Below, piece by piece: positions 49,101 through 57,801 of a stretch of DNA of 64,000 bases. The notes under the pieces were generated by a model, which saw only the letters and a program-made list of their open reading frames with translations, was not told the DNA's origin and searched no databases. This stretch comes from Xanthomonas sp. (GTDB taxonomy: Bacteria; Pseudomonadota; Gammaproteobacteria; Xanthomonadales; Xanthomonadaceae). The DNA lies in the NCBI RefSeq assembly GCF_017163755.1, contig NZ_JAFIWC010000002.1:124001-188000 (forward strand), in the 5' to 3' direction. The translations under genes and the position numbers were made by a program. Positions within the stretch are counted from its first letter, which is position 1. Each line of letters starts with the position of its first letter.

Positions 49101-49640
49101 CACCTGGCGGGTGCCGAACAAGGTGGCGAACAAGGCCATCAGCAGCGCCACGTACAGCGCCGGGTCGGCGTAGAACGGCGCGCCGGCGCTGGGCTGGCCG
49201 CTGAGCACCTGCAGGCTCATCGCCACCGCCTTGTATTGCAGCGCCAGGTACGGCACCACGCCGATCAGCGCGATCATCGCCACCAGCGCCGCCAGCCGCC
49301 GCGAGCGGCCGTAGCGCGAGGAGATGAAGTCGGCGATGGACACCGTGTTCTCGCTGCGCGCGATCAGCGCCAGGCGCTCGATGATGCGCCAGCCGAACAG
49401 CAGCAGCAGCAGCGGCCCCAGGTAGATCGGCAGGTAGCCGGCGCCGTTGCGCACCGCGCTGCCGACCGCGCCGTAGAAGGTCCACGACGAGCAGTACACC
49501 GCCAGCGCCAGGCTGTACACCGCCGGGCGCAGCCATGGCCGCTCCGGGTACAGCGGGCGCCGGTCGCCCCACCACGCCACCGCGAACAGCAGCGCGGCGT
49601 AGCCGACCGACACCAGCAGCAGGATCCAGCTAGAAACCAA
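46194..49640 (-). CDS. crbS: symporter-fused hybrid sensor histidine kinase (CrbS-like)
   Basis: This 1148-residue membrane sensor joins an N-terminal sodium/solute-symporter-like (SLC5) module of about 12-13 helices (residues about 1-490), a linker, a PAS domain (about 645-750), a HisKA domain with His at about 793 ('FLAAISHDVLQPL'), a HATPase domain ('LANALRYTRQGRIVLGM', 'DTGPGIPKHH', 'GLGLGLSICQRIS') and a C-terminal receiver with the phospho-Asp in 'NVMLVDYHLHD'. This is the CrbS/CbrA-like architecture. With crbR and acs close by, it most likely senses acetate-related carbon status and signals to CrbR. Its gene follows a second kinase gene by 67 bases. Confidence 0.9.
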   Translation of the reverse strand: MVSSWILLLVSVGYAALLFAVAWWGDRRPLYPERPWLRPAVYSLALAVYCSSWTFYGAVGSAVRNGAGYLPIYLGPLLLLLFGWRIIERLALIARSENTVSIADFISSRYGRSRRLAALVAMIALIGVVPYLALQYKAVAMSLQVLSGQPSAGAPFYADPALYVALLMALFATLFGTRQVDATEHHHGMMLAIALESVVKLLAMVAVGVFAYVWLSGRDGHVLQSARTLFQNTPPVGFISQTLLSFLAIVCLPRQFHVAVVECSDVGDIRKARWLFGLYLVVISAMVVPIASAGIAMFGQGGEVAHDSIVLALPLAEGRTALALVAYVGGFSAATGMVIVSSIALATMISNDLVMPVLLRRRGNRAASADVASRVLWIRRLAILLLALIAYGYYRSSSNDSTLASYGLMAFAAVAQFAPGVIGGLYWRGASRKGVEAGMVLGFGTWIYTLLLPALTQAGWLAPQWLQQGPFGISWLRPQQLFGMSGWDPLAHGTFWSLLVNVGTMMLVSARWRPGLDERLRAAPFLEPYSQRPAVAGDWLGHVHVVDLQALAERMVGERHARRAFAEQAQLLDREPQPNAVADRAWVQFTERLLAASIGAASARLVLTSLLRGSGMDLGEVVAVLDEAGQELRFNREILSTTLENISAGVSVVDPAMRLTAWNRRYQQMFGYPDGMLYVGRPVADLIRYNAERGELGEGNIEEQIGRRIGHMRAGTPHVFERTRSDGKVIEMRGQPLPGGGYVTSYNDITDYKRAEQALLEANETLEQRVAERSREAELAQQSKTRFLAAISHDVLQPLNAARLFASALRDAHQNEEQRHLAERVDASLRAAEELLDGLLDVSRLDAGGMRPTIEDFDASVLLRELAAQYTPVAAGRGLRMRVYARPAWVRSDRRLLRRVLQNFLANALRYTRQGRIVLGMRQRGQELELQVWDTGPGIPKHHMQQIFDEFQRYQQPFDWGEQGLGLGLSICQRISRLLGHDLDARSAVGHGSMFSITLPRVAPVPQKQQRQQRAVASHDSLAGLRVLCVDNDQEILDGMRALLGRWEVEVICASTVDEALALAPRAPNVMLVDYHLHDRLDGLDTLDALREAMVGPVAGALLTADGRDELKLQARERGYRVLTKPVKPASLRAFLTAYHDPIKSGEL

Positions 49641-49707
49641 GGCGATGTCCCGTGCGCGATCGCCGCAGTCTAGGGCCTGCCAACGCCATTGGCACAGGCC
49701 GCGCCGC

Positions 49708-51111
49708 TCACGAGGCCGCCGCGGCGCCGGCGTGCAGCGGCAGCCGCAGGCGGAACACGCTGCCGCGCCCGGGCGCGCTCTCCACCAGCAGCGCGCCGCC
49801 GGCGGCGGCGATCAGGTTGGCGCTGACCGCCAGCCCCAGGCCGGTGCCCTGGCCGCTGGGCTTGGTGGTGAAGAACGGCTCCAGGCAGCGCGCCCGCACG
49901 TCCTCGCTCATGCCATGGCCGTTGTCGCGGGCGACGATCTCCAGCATCGCGTCGGGCTGCGGCGCCAGCGCCAGCTCGAACTGCCCGCCCTCGGGCATCG
50001 CCTGGTGCGCGTTGGCGGCCAGGTTGAGCACGATCAGCTCCAGCTGCGCGCGATCGAAGCGCACCGGGCACGGCGCCTCGTGCAGTTGCAGGCGCACCTG
50101 CACCTGCGGGCCGAACAGCTGGTCGAGCATCGGCCGCATGCCGGCGACCACCTCGGCCGGCTCGAACACCTCCAGCCGGGTATCCTCCAGGCGGCTGAAA
50201 TCGAGCAGCTTGCGGGTCACCGCCGCCGCGCGCCGCGCCGCCGCCTCGGCGCCCTGCAGCGCGGCCTTGAGCTGTTCCGGATCGTCGCTGCGCCGGCCGC
50301 GCGCGGCATAGCCCAGGATCAGCCCCAGCAGGTGGTTGAAGTCGTGCGCCACGCCGCCGGCCAGGCGGCCGACGGCCTCCATCTTCTGCGCGTGCACCAG
50401 CAACGCTTGCGAGCGTTCCTTCTCCTGCATTTCCAGCTGCAGGCGGTCGCGCGAACGGGCCAGTTCGTTGCCGCGCTGGCGCGCCAGCGCCAGGCTGTCG
50501 CGCAGCGCCGCCACCGACTGGTCGAGCACGATCGCGGCGATCACGAAGCCGACGATGCCCATCGCCGCGCTCTCCGATATCCGCGGCCACAGCCCCGGCA
50601 GGAAGAACACCCGCGCCGCGTCGCGCCACGCACCCAGCGCCACCACCAGCGCCATCCAGGCCACCGTTCCCCACAACGCCCGCCGGCTCAGCAGCAGCCC
50701 GCCGATCAGCACCGGCAGCAGCTGGCTCAGCTGGCCGCGCAGCTGCGCCTCCAGGCCCCAGCGCGCATAGCCCAGGGTCAGCAGCGCCAGGCTGACCACG
50801 ACGAACAGCCGCGCCGCCCACAGGAAAGCGCCGCGCCGCAGCAACACGAAGCAGGCCCACATCGCCAGCGCGTTGAGTCCCGCCAGCCACAGCGCGACCG
50901 GATCGATGGCCGTGCCGATCCGCGACCAGGCCACCAGCATGGTCGTCAACTGGTACAGGCCCACGAATACCAGCACCAACTGCAACATCGCCGCGTTGCG
51001 CCGATCGCCCCGGTCGGCGAGCGGGATGTCGCGCCACCAACGCAGCGCGCGCGCCAGCGGCCCGGCGCTGCGCAGGTCGGTGGAACGTTGCGGGGCGGAC
51101 GGGTTCGGCAT
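49708..51111 (-). CDS. membrane sensor histidine kinase
   Basis: This 467-residue kinase has about five or six N-terminal membrane helices (residues about 40-185), a coiled-coil with 'LALARQRGNELARSRDRLQL', a HisKA domain with His256 in 'LAGGVAHDFNHLLGLILGY', and a HATPase domain ('NLAANAHQAMPEGG', 'DNGHGMSEDVRARCLEPFF', 'GTGLGLAVSANLIA'). There is no receiver domain and no cognate regulator next to it. The start at 51111 is preferred over 51138 because AGG lies at a better distance. Being just upstream of the crbS-like gene on the same strand, it may be co-transcribed and feed into the same pathway. Confidence 0.88.
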   Translation of the reverse strand: MPNPSAPQRSTDLRSAGPLARALRWWRDIPLADRGDRRNAAMLQLVLVFVGLYQLTTMLVAWSRIGTAIDPVALWLAGLNALAMWACFVLLRRGAFLWAARLFVVVSLALLTLGYARWGLEAQLRGQLSQLLPVLIGGLLLSRRALWGTVAWMALVVALGAWRDAARVFFLPGLWPRISESAAMGIVGFVIAAIVLDQSVAALRDSLALARQRGNELARSRDRLQLEMQEKERSQALLVHAQKMEAVGRLAGGVAHDFNHLLGLILGYAARGRRSDDPEQLKAALQGAEAAARRAAAVTRKLLDFSRLEDTRLEVFEPAEVVAGMRPMLDQLFGPQVQVRLQLHEAPCPVRFDRAQLELIVLNLAANAHQAMPEGGQFELALAPQPDAMLEIVARDNGHGMSEDVRARCLEPFFTTKPSGQGTGLGLAVSANLIAAAGGALLVESAPGRGSVFRLRLPLHAGAAAAS

Positions 51112-51276
51112 GCGCAAGACCTGGGGAGGAAGCGCCATAGACAGGCAGGACGCGGACTGCGGCTATATTAGCCACCTCCGTCTTCCCGCTGGATGCGACG
51201 CGGCGCTGGATCCGCATGTGCCGCGCATGCCTGCGCGGGCCGATTCCGCCGCTAGACGCGCTTGGATTACAAATCG

Positions 51277-53196
51277 ATGACGCCTGACTTCCTCACCGGC
51301 CGGGGCCGGATCCTGTTCGTGGTCGCGGGCCTGCTGGCCGGCCCGGCGCTGGCGCAGACCATTCCCGGCGCCGATCCGAACGAGGCCTTGCTGCAACGCT
51401 GCCGCACGGGCCTGACGCAACAGCCGCAGACGTCGCTGGCGATCGCCAACGACCTGCTGTCCAAGCCGGACCTGCCGGTGTCGGTGCAGGTGCAGGCGAC
51501 CGGTTGCCTGGCGACCGCGCAGCAGATTCTGGGCGACGCGACGCGCGCGGCGGCAACCGTCGAACGCGTGCTGGCGCTGCTGCAGTCCCCCGGGATCCCC
51601 CCGCCGATCCGCGCCGTCGAACGGCTGCAGGCGGCCAATCTGCTGCGTCAGCAGGGACAGTCGCCGCGCGCGCTGAAGCTGCTCGAGCAGGCCCAGGACG
51701 AGGCGGTGTCCAAGGGAGACACCGGCGCGCAGCTCTCTGCACTGATCGGCATCGCCCTGATCCGTGGCGAACTGGACGATCCGGAGGGCGCGCTGGGCTA
51801 CTTCCGCCAGGCCATCGCCCTGTCCGAACGGCTGCAGCGGCCGCCGGCGCCGGGCGACATAGGGCTGTACTACAACTACGGTTACGCGCTGCTGGTGCTC
51901 CAGCGCTACGACGAGGCCGACCGCGCCTTCAGCCAGGCCTCGGCGATTGCGGCCAGGTTCGGCAACCAGGACATGTTGCTGCACCGCATCGATGGCCATC
52001 GCGGCGAGATCCAGCGCGCCGGCGGCCACTACGAACGCGCCGAGCAGATCCTGCAGAAGACCCTGCAGTGGCAGGCGAACGGCGACCCGCAAGGGGCGGT
52101 GGTGACGCTGCAACGCCTGGCCCGGCTGCGCCTGGACCAGGGCCGGACGAAGGACGCGCTGGCCTACGCCGAGCAGGCGCAGACGCTGTCCGAGCGTGGC
52201 AATTTCACCCTCGAGATCCGCACCGGGCTGGACCTGATCAGCGAGATCCACGCCGCGCTGGGCAACGCCGAGGCCGCGGCACGCTATGCGCAGCAGGCGC
52301 GCGCGATGGATCGCGACAAGGCCCGCGCCGAAACCCTGGGCACGCTGGCGACGCTGCAGGCCAACGCGGCGCGCAAGCTGCAGCCGATCGCCGCCGCGAG
52401 CACCGAACGCGCCGACAGCGCCGCCCATGTCGCCATCGGCCTGGCGCTGGTGCTGCTGCTCGGCGCCACGCTGGTGATCCTGCATCGCCGCCGCGCGCGC
52501 CGCGAGGCGGAACTGGGCCACCTCGATCCGCTGACCGGGCTGCTGAACCGTCCGGCCGCCGAGCGCCGCATGCACGCGATGTTCGACACGCCGGCGGACG
52601 AGGACTGCGATGCGCAGACCCGCTGCGCGATCGTGCTGATCGACGTGGACGACTTCAAGGCGTTGAACGAGCGCTACGGCCACGCCGCCGGCGACCGCGC
52701 GCTGACCGCATTGGCCGCGTGCCTGCGCGAGGCCTGCGAACCGGACGACATGCTCGCGCGCTGGAGCGGCGAGGAGTTCCTGGTGGTGCGCACCAACACC
52801 TCCCCGGAGGCGGCGTTCGCGCTGGCCGGGCACCTGCGCGGCAGGATCGAGCGCCTGCGCGTGGACGCCGGCCAGGGCGAGATGCTGCCGCTGACGGTGT
52901 CGGTCGGGGTCGCGCCGTTCCCGCTGTTCCGCCAGCCCGAGGCGCGCGTGCAGGACGCGATCGCCCTGGCCGAACGCGCGGTGCATGCGGCCGGCCGCGC
53001 CGGCGGCAACGGCTGGGCCGGGCTGTGGGCCGTGCCGGGCGCCGAGGCCACCGCGCAACAGGTGCTGCCCGACCTGCTGCGCGCACGCGAGCGGCAATGG
53101 ATCGTGCTCGACGGCAGCCATCCGGCGATCTGGATGCGCGCGTCCGCCGCGCCGGCCGGCGCATCGCCGCCGCCGGACGCGGCGCCGGAGTACTGA
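51277..53196 (+). CDS. TPR-containing GGDEF diguanylate cyclase
   Basis: This 639-residue protein has a signal peptide, a TPR-like helical region of about 330 residues that should be periplasmic, one membrane helix near residues 390-410 ('IGLALVLLLGATLVIL') and a cytoplasmic GGDEF domain. The catalytic loop is 'ARWSGEEFLVV' (SGEEF for GGEEF) and 'LDPLTGLLNRPA' plus 'VLIDVDDFKALNERYGH' are intact, so c-di-GMP synthesis is likely. The usual RxxD inhibitory site upstream of the loop is absent. Start ATG at 51277 is preferred to an upstream TTG. It is divergent from the kinase gene. Confidence 0.9.
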   Translation: MTPDFLTGRGRILFVVAGLLAGPALAQTIPGADPNEALLQRCRTGLTQQPQTSLAIANDLLSKPDLPVSVQVQATGCLATAQQILGDATRAAATVERVLALLQSPGIPPPIRAVERLQAANLLRQQGQSPRALKLLEQAQDEAVSKGDTGAQLSALIGIALIRGELDDPEGALGYFRQAIALSERLQRPPAPGDIGLYYNYGYALLVLQRYDEADRAFSQASAIAARFGNQDMLLHRIDGHRGEIQRAGGHYERAEQILQKTLQWQANGDPQGAVVTLQRLARLRLDQGRTKDALAYAEQAQTLSERGNFTLEIRTGLDLISEIHAALGNAEAAARYAQQARAMDRDKARAETLGTLATLQANAARKLQPIAAASTERADSAAHVAIGLALVLLLGATLVILHRRRARREAELGHLDPLTGLLNRPAAERRMHAMFDTPADEDCDAQTRCAIVLIDVDDFKALNERYGHAAGDRALTALAACLREACEPDDMLARWSGEEFLVVRTNTSPEAAFALAGHLRGRIERLRVDAGQGEMLPLTVSVGVAPFPLFRQPEARVQDAIALAERAVHAAGRAGGNGWAGLWAVPGAEATAQQVLPDLLRARERQWIVLDGSHPAIWMRASAAPAGASPPPDAAPEY

Positions 53197-53288
53197 GGCG
53201 CCGCGAGGCGCAGGGGACGTTCCAGGGCGGGTCGCCACGGCGAGCGGTGCCAGCGCTTCTTTTCCACCATGCACAGGCGACCGCACCC

Positions 53289-53356
53289 TGTAGGAGCGGC
53301 TTCAGCCGCGACAGGCGGTACCGATAGAGCCTGTCGCGGCTGAAGCCGCTCCTACA
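53289..53356. repeat. REP inverted pair with perfect 27-bp arms
   Basis: Two REP units form a perfect 27-bp inverted repeat (53289-53315 and 53330-53356; core GGAGCGGCTTCAGCCGCGAC) around 14 bases. It lies between the convergent GGDEF and OmpA-family genes and would terminate or insulate both transcripts. Confidence 0.92.
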
Positions 53357-53393
53357 ACACGCTTGCCGGCTGCGACGCCGGCGGTCGAATGCG

Positions 53394-54413
53394 CTAGTCG
53401 CCCAGCTCGAAGCGCACTTCCACCCGGCGGTTGGGCAGCAGGCATTCCAGCAGCGCCGCGCGCGGCGTGACGCCGTCGCACTGCTGCACCTGCTGCGTAT
53501 CGCCGCGGTAGCTGTAGCGGATCTTGGCCGGTTCCACGCCGCGGGCGATCAGCAGCTCGCGCACGGTCTGCGCGCGGCGCTGCGACAGGCCCTGGTTGTA
53601 GTCGTGGCCGCGCCCCTGCATGCGGTCGGCGTGGCCGACCAGCTCCACTTCGCGCAGCGTGAGCTTTTCCTCGGCGATGCGCGCCAGCGCGCGGTCCAGG
53701 CTCTCCAGCGAGTGGCTGCGGATGTCGGCGCGGCGGTCGCGATCGAACTCGAACAGCACGTTGGCGATCAGCGGCAGCGCCGCGGCCGGTGCCGCCGGCG
53801 TGCCTTCGGCCACGCCGCACTGGCGGGCCAGCGCCTCGGCGTCGTTGACCAGGTCCTCGGCGATCTGGATGTACGGCTTGGAATGGCGCCACTGCTGCTG
53901 GTTGAACTCGTTGCCGGCATGCACCAGCTCGACCTCGCCGCAGGCGACCGCCTGCTGCGCGCAGGCGAAGCCCGGGGTGCCGTGCAGCACGCGCAGGCGC
54001 TTCCACAGGTCGTCGCGCAGGTACTTGGCGCCGTTGACCAGCGGCGTGTCGGTCGGCAGCGGCGAGGCGCCCTGCTCCATGCCGACGATCAGCTTCTCCG
54101 ATTCGCTCAGCGCGGCCTGCGGGAAATCGCTGCGGTCGTTGCGGGTGTACTCGTGGAACGACACGTCCAGCCAGCACTGCGCCTTGGACAGGTGGTAGTC
54201 GCGGATCGGGCGGCCACCGTCGTTGAGCGCCTGGATGCGGCCCTGGGTGGCCTCGTAGGCCTCCAGGTCGGCGTGGATCGCCTCGTCGCTGATGCGTTGC
54301 GGCGCCGGTTGCAGCTGGGTCTGCTGCGCGCCGGCGCTGGCGCTGGCCGCGGCGATCAGCGCGGCGACCAGGACACGCTGGCGAAGGGTGCGGATGCGGT
54401 TCGGGTAGGTCAT
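53394..54413 (-). CDS. OmpA-family peptidoglycan-associated protein
   Basis: This 339-residue protein has a signal peptide ending ASAGAQQ, a unique N-terminal part of about 190 residues (with 'LSKAQCWLDVSFHEYTRND') and a C-terminal OmpA domain ('PLIANVLFEFDRDRRADI', 'EVELVGHADRMQGRGHDYNQ', 'LSQRRAQTVRELLIARGV') that binds peptidoglycan. It has no barrel of its own. It starts 11 bases after the stop of the large barrel gene, as the last gene of the surface operon, and could anchor that barrel or its ligand to the cell wall. Confidence 0.9.
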   Translation of the reverse strand: MTYPNRIRTLRQRVLVAALIAAASASAGAQQTQLQPAPQRISDEAIHADLEAYEATQGRIQALNDGGRPIRDYHLSKAQCWLDVSFHEYTRNDRSDFPQAALSESEKLIVGMEQGASPLPTDTPLVNGAKYLRDDLWKRLRVLHGTPGFACAQQAVACGEVELVHAGNEFNQQQWRHSKPYIQIAEDLVNDAEALARQCGVAEGTPAAPAAALPLIANVLFEFDRDRRADIRSHSLESLDRALARIAEEKLTLREVELVGHADRMQGRGHDYNQGLSQRRAQTVRELLIARGVEPAKIRYSYRGDTQQVQQCDGVTPRAALLECLLPNRRVEVRFELGD

Positions 54414-54423
54414 GGCAGTTTCC

Positions 54424-57400
54424 TCAGCGCGCCGGATCGCGGTAACGGACGTCGTCGCGACGGAACAGGTCTTCGTCGAATTTGAAACGCAGGCGCAGGA
54501 ACGCGCCCTGCTGCGTGTACTCGTAGCCGCTCAGGTCGCGGTCGCCGGCGAACCCGCTCCAGTTGTAGCCGGCCGACAGCCACAGGTTCTGCCGCAGCAG
54601 CCGCCCCACTTCCAGGCCGTAGGCGTACTGGTTGCCGCCGGACTGGCCGCGGAAGGTCGCGCCGAGCACGCCGATGTCCCAGTGCTCGGTGATGTCGTAG
54701 ACCACCCGACCGGACAGCAGCAGCGCATGGAAGCGGCTGTCGACGCGGCCGCCGTCGGCGTAGGCGAAACGGTCCTGCTGCCACTTGCCGGCCACGCGCC
54801 CGGTCAGCCACCACGGCCGCGACGGATGCCAGTCGGCATGGGTGGAGACGATGTGCGCGCGGGTGCGCACGTCCTGGCTGGTGCCGTCCACCGCCTGCCC
54901 GTCGAGCAGGGTCAGGCCGCTCTCGTCGCGCTCGAGCTTGTACTCGTAGCGGGCCAGCGCGTTGATCCGGTTGCGGTCGGTGTCGCGGTAGGCCACGCCG
55001 AGCTGGAAGCGGTCCTGCAGCACGTCGCCGCGCGCGGCGTAGTCGGTGCTGAGCAGGTAGTTGCGCCCGAGCAGGGTCCAGTCGCGGCTGAGCTTGCGCG
55101 CCACCATGAACTGCAGCAGGGTGGTGTCGAACGCCTCGTCGGCGGCGGTGTCGACCACGTCGCCGGAGATGCGGTGCTCCACCCGTACCGCGCCGCGCCA
55201 CAGCGGGTTGCCGCTGTAGTCCAGCGCCAGCGCCAGGCCGGTGGCGTCGCCGGTGTTGCCGTCGTAGACCTTGACGTGCTCGGCCGAGCTGCTCAGGCGC
55301 AGGCCCTGGCGGATGTCCCAGTTGTTGCGGATGCCCGAGGCGGCCTGCACGTCGCGGCCGCTGATCGCATCGCGCAGCCGGTACTCGGAGAACGCCTGGG
55401 TGTCGCGCACGTAGCTGCTGTCCACGCCGAACACCAGCGCATCGGTCTCGCGGTCGGTGGTGGTGATGCCGTAGGCGCTGGTCAGGCCGGTCTGGCGTTC
55501 GTAGCGGCCGTACACGCGGCTGCGTTCGAACACCTTGTAGTCCAGCCCGGCGGCGACGCGGTGGCGGTCCTCGCCTTCCACGCCCTGTTCGATTTCGCCG
55601 CCGGCCGAGAAGCGGTCGTTGAACCGGTAGCCCAGGCCCAGGCGCACGCTGTCGGAGGACAGGCGGGTGCCGATCGGCAGGTCGCTGGCCACGCCGGTGC
55701 CGCCATTGCTGCTGCCAATCACCGGCAGGCCGGTCAGCGGATCCAGCGGCTGCTGGCCGTAGCCGAGTGCGCCGCCGCCGGCGCCGCTGGCGAAGCCGCC
55801 AGTGAGCCCGCCGCTGTTGCCGAACGGGGTCGCCGAGGACCACGGCGAGTACGCGCCCACCGTCTCGCGGATGCTGCGCACGCCGAAGTCCACGGTCAGC
55901 CGCGAGGTGGCGCCGATGCGCACGCCGGCGCCGCCGGCCTCGCGCTCGCCGCCGTCGGGATTGCGGTCCTCGCTGCGCAGCGCTTCCACGTACAGGTCCA
56001 GGCGCGGGCCGACGTGGTAGTCCAGCTTGGCGTTGTACTCGCCGCGTCCGCCGTACAGCGGCGAGGCGGCGTTGTTGAACGCCGGGTCGGTGCGCGCGGC
56101 GAACAGGCGCGCGTCGAGCTTGTCGCCGTCGTGGCCGAACTCCACCCGCCAGGCGTCGCCTTCCACTTCGCCGCTGAGGTCCTGCAGGCCCGGCGTGGCG
56201 ACCTGGTTGATGCTGTTGGTGTTCAGTTCGCTGCGGGTGCGGGCGAATTCGGCGGCCAGGAAGGTGCGCTCGCCGAAGCGGTAGCCGGCGTTGGCGCTGC
56301 CCATGCGGAATTCGGCGAACGGGTTGCGGTCGTCGACCACCGAGGCGCCCACTTCCAGGCGCTCGGTGACCTTGAACTGGCCGTCGGCGCCGACCACCCA
56401 GAACTTCTCGGTGCCCTGGTCCAGTTCGTAGGTGATGCGCAGCGACACCGGGTTGAGGTCGCTGTCGAACGCGGGCAGGAACTGGTTGAGCAGGATGCGC
56501 CCGGAGAACGGCTCGAAGCTGTAGTCCACCAGCCGCGCCAGCGAGCTCACCGAGACGATGCGCGAGGGCTGGTTGCGGTCGCGCACCACCACTTCCACGC
56601 GTTCGCTGCCTTCCAGCACCGCGTTGTTGCGCAGCGCGTACGGGCCGCTGCCCTGGCTGGCGAACTCCTCGATCACCTGGCGCAGCGAATCCTGGATCGC
56701 GAACACGTTGCTGCGCACGCGCGGGGTTTCGTAGTGCCAGCCCAGGCCGGTGGCGGTGCGGTTGTAGGTGCCCAGGCTGCGCAGCGGGATCGCGTCGGTG
56801 CTGCCGACGCCGGTGCGCGAGGCCAGGCCGTCGCCGGTCTGGAAGTCGCCGTACAGCAGGTAGCTGCGGCGGTTGTCGATGCGCACGTACAGGCGCTCGG
56901 CCGAGCGCGCGTCGAAGCCGCGCAGCGACGAGTCGCCGTACACCGGGTAGAACTCCTCCGGCTGGATGTCGCGCAGCAGGCGGCCGCGCACGTCCTTGTC
57001 CGAGTCGTAGGCGGCGGTGAGCAGGTACTCGCCCTTGATCCGGCCCTTGACGAAGAACGCGGTGCGCGCGGTGGCGCTGGCCTTGCCGTTGTTGAACTGC
57101 TTCTCCCAGCGGCGGATGTCGCGCTCGAAGGCGTCGTCGTGCTGCACCGGCGCGATCGCGCTGCTGTTGTCGCGGCGGCGGAAGTTGATGACGCCTTCGA
57201 TCAGGCCGGTGGCCAGCAGCTCGCGCATTTCCGGCACGAAGCCGACCACGCCCTCGGCGGTCTGGCTGCCGGCGGTGACGCGCAACAGCACGTCCTGCGG
57301 CTCGTACGGCGCCAGCAGTTCGAACTCGGCCACGCCGTCGTGCACCGGCAGCTGGATGCCCGGCACCAGCTTGTCGGCGTCCAGCGCGCCCGGACCGAAC

Positions 57401-57801
57401 TCGTCGGTGCGCGAGCCGGGCAGGCGCACGCGCCCGCCGCTGTACTCGATGGTGGCGAAGCGTTCGCCCGGCATCGGCTGGCCGTTCTCGCCGAGCAGGC
57501 GCACCTGTACGCGCACCGCGCTCTGACCATCGGCCGGCACGCCGTCGCGGTCCAGTTCGACCACGATCTTGCCCAGCTCGCCGTTGGCCGCGTAGTCGAG
57601 CTCGCCGGCGCGGGTCGGCACGGCCTGCGGCGGTGCGGCGGTGGTGTTGGGCGCCTGCGGGTACAGCACGCTGGCGTCGCCGAGCACCGGGGTGAAGCGG
57701 CTGCTGCCGCTCACGTCCTGGGCCAGCGCCGGCAGGGCCGCCAGCGCACAGGCGAGGACGCTCAAGCGCGGCGCGCGGCGCAGCTGCGGGTTGCGGCTCA
57801 T
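54424..57801 (-). CDS. large outer-membrane beta-barrel protein with Ig-like N-terminus
   Basis: This 1125-residue protein has a signal peptide (ending PALAQ), an Ig/invasin-like domain at about residues 55-190 ('GKIVVELDRDGVPADGQS', 'AVRVQVRLLGENGQPM'), then about 900 residues of alternating strands with 'GLGYRFNDRFSAGGEIEQG', 'RVYGRYERQTGLTSAYG' and many similar outer-membrane strands. The last residues 'DDVRYRDPAR' lack the usual terminal aromatic, but 'FLRLRFKFDEDLF' just before looks like a final strand. No TonB box or plug is obvious. It overlaps the giant DUF11 gene by four bases (ATGA) and precedes the OmpA gene. Function unknown; export or display of the DUF11 protein is a guess. Confidence 0.82.
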   Translation of the reverse strand: MSRNPQLRRAPRLSVLACALAALPALAQDVSGSSRFTPVLGDASVLYPQAPNTTAAPPQAVPTRAGELDYAANGELGKIVVELDRDGVPADGQSAVRVQVRLLGENGQPMPGERFATIEYSGGRVRLPGSRTDEFGPGALDADKLVPGIQLPVHDGVAEFELLAPYEPQDVLLRVTAGSQTAEGVVGFVPEMRELLATGLIEGVINFRRRDNSSAIAPVQHDDAFERDIRRWEKQFNNGKASATARTAFFVKGRIKGEYLLTAAYDSDKDVRGRLLRDIQPEEFYPVYGDSSLRGFDARSAERLYVRIDNRRSYLLYGDFQTGDGLASRTGVGSTDAIPLRSLGTYNRTATGLGWHYETPRVRSNVFAIQDSLRQVIEEFASQGSGPYALRNNAVLEGSERVEVVVRDRNQPSRIVSVSSLARLVDYSFEPFSGRILLNQFLPAFDSDLNPVSLRITYELDQGTEKFWVVGADGQFKVTERLEVGASVVDDRNPFAEFRMGSANAGYRFGERTFLAAEFARTRSELNTNSINQVATPGLQDLSGEVEGDAWRVEFGHDGDKLDARLFAARTDPAFNNAASPLYGGRGEYNAKLDYHVGPRLDLYVEALRSEDRNPDGGEREAGGAGVRIGATSRLTVDFGVRSIRETVGAYSPWSSATPFGNSGGLTGGFASGAGGGALGYGQQPLDPLTGLPVIGSSNGGTGVASDLPIGTRLSSDSVRLGLGYRFNDRFSAGGEIEQGVEGEDRHRVAAGLDYKVFERSRVYGRYERQTGLTSAYGITTTDRETDALVFGVDSSYVRDTQAFSEYRLRDAISGRDVQAASGIRNNWDIRQGLRLSSSAEHVKVYDGNTGDATGLALALDYSGNPLWRGAVRVEHRISGDVVDTAADEAFDTTLLQFMVARKLSRDWTLLGRNYLLSTDYAARGDVLQDRFQLGVAYRDTDRNRINALARYEYKLERDESGLTLLDGQAVDGTSQDVRTRAHIVSTHADWHPSRPWWLTGRVAGKWQQDRFAYADGGRVDSRFHALLLSGRVVYDITEHWDIGVLGATFRGQSGGNQYAYGLEVGRLLRQNLWLSAGYNWSGFAGDRDLSGYEYTQQGAFLRLRFKFDEDLFRRDDVRYRDPAR

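Noticed and set aside
46221-49673. A 1150-codon plus-strand open frame opposite the CrbS-like kinase.
   Set aside because: Antisense composition; the opposite strand encodes a full multi-domain kinase.
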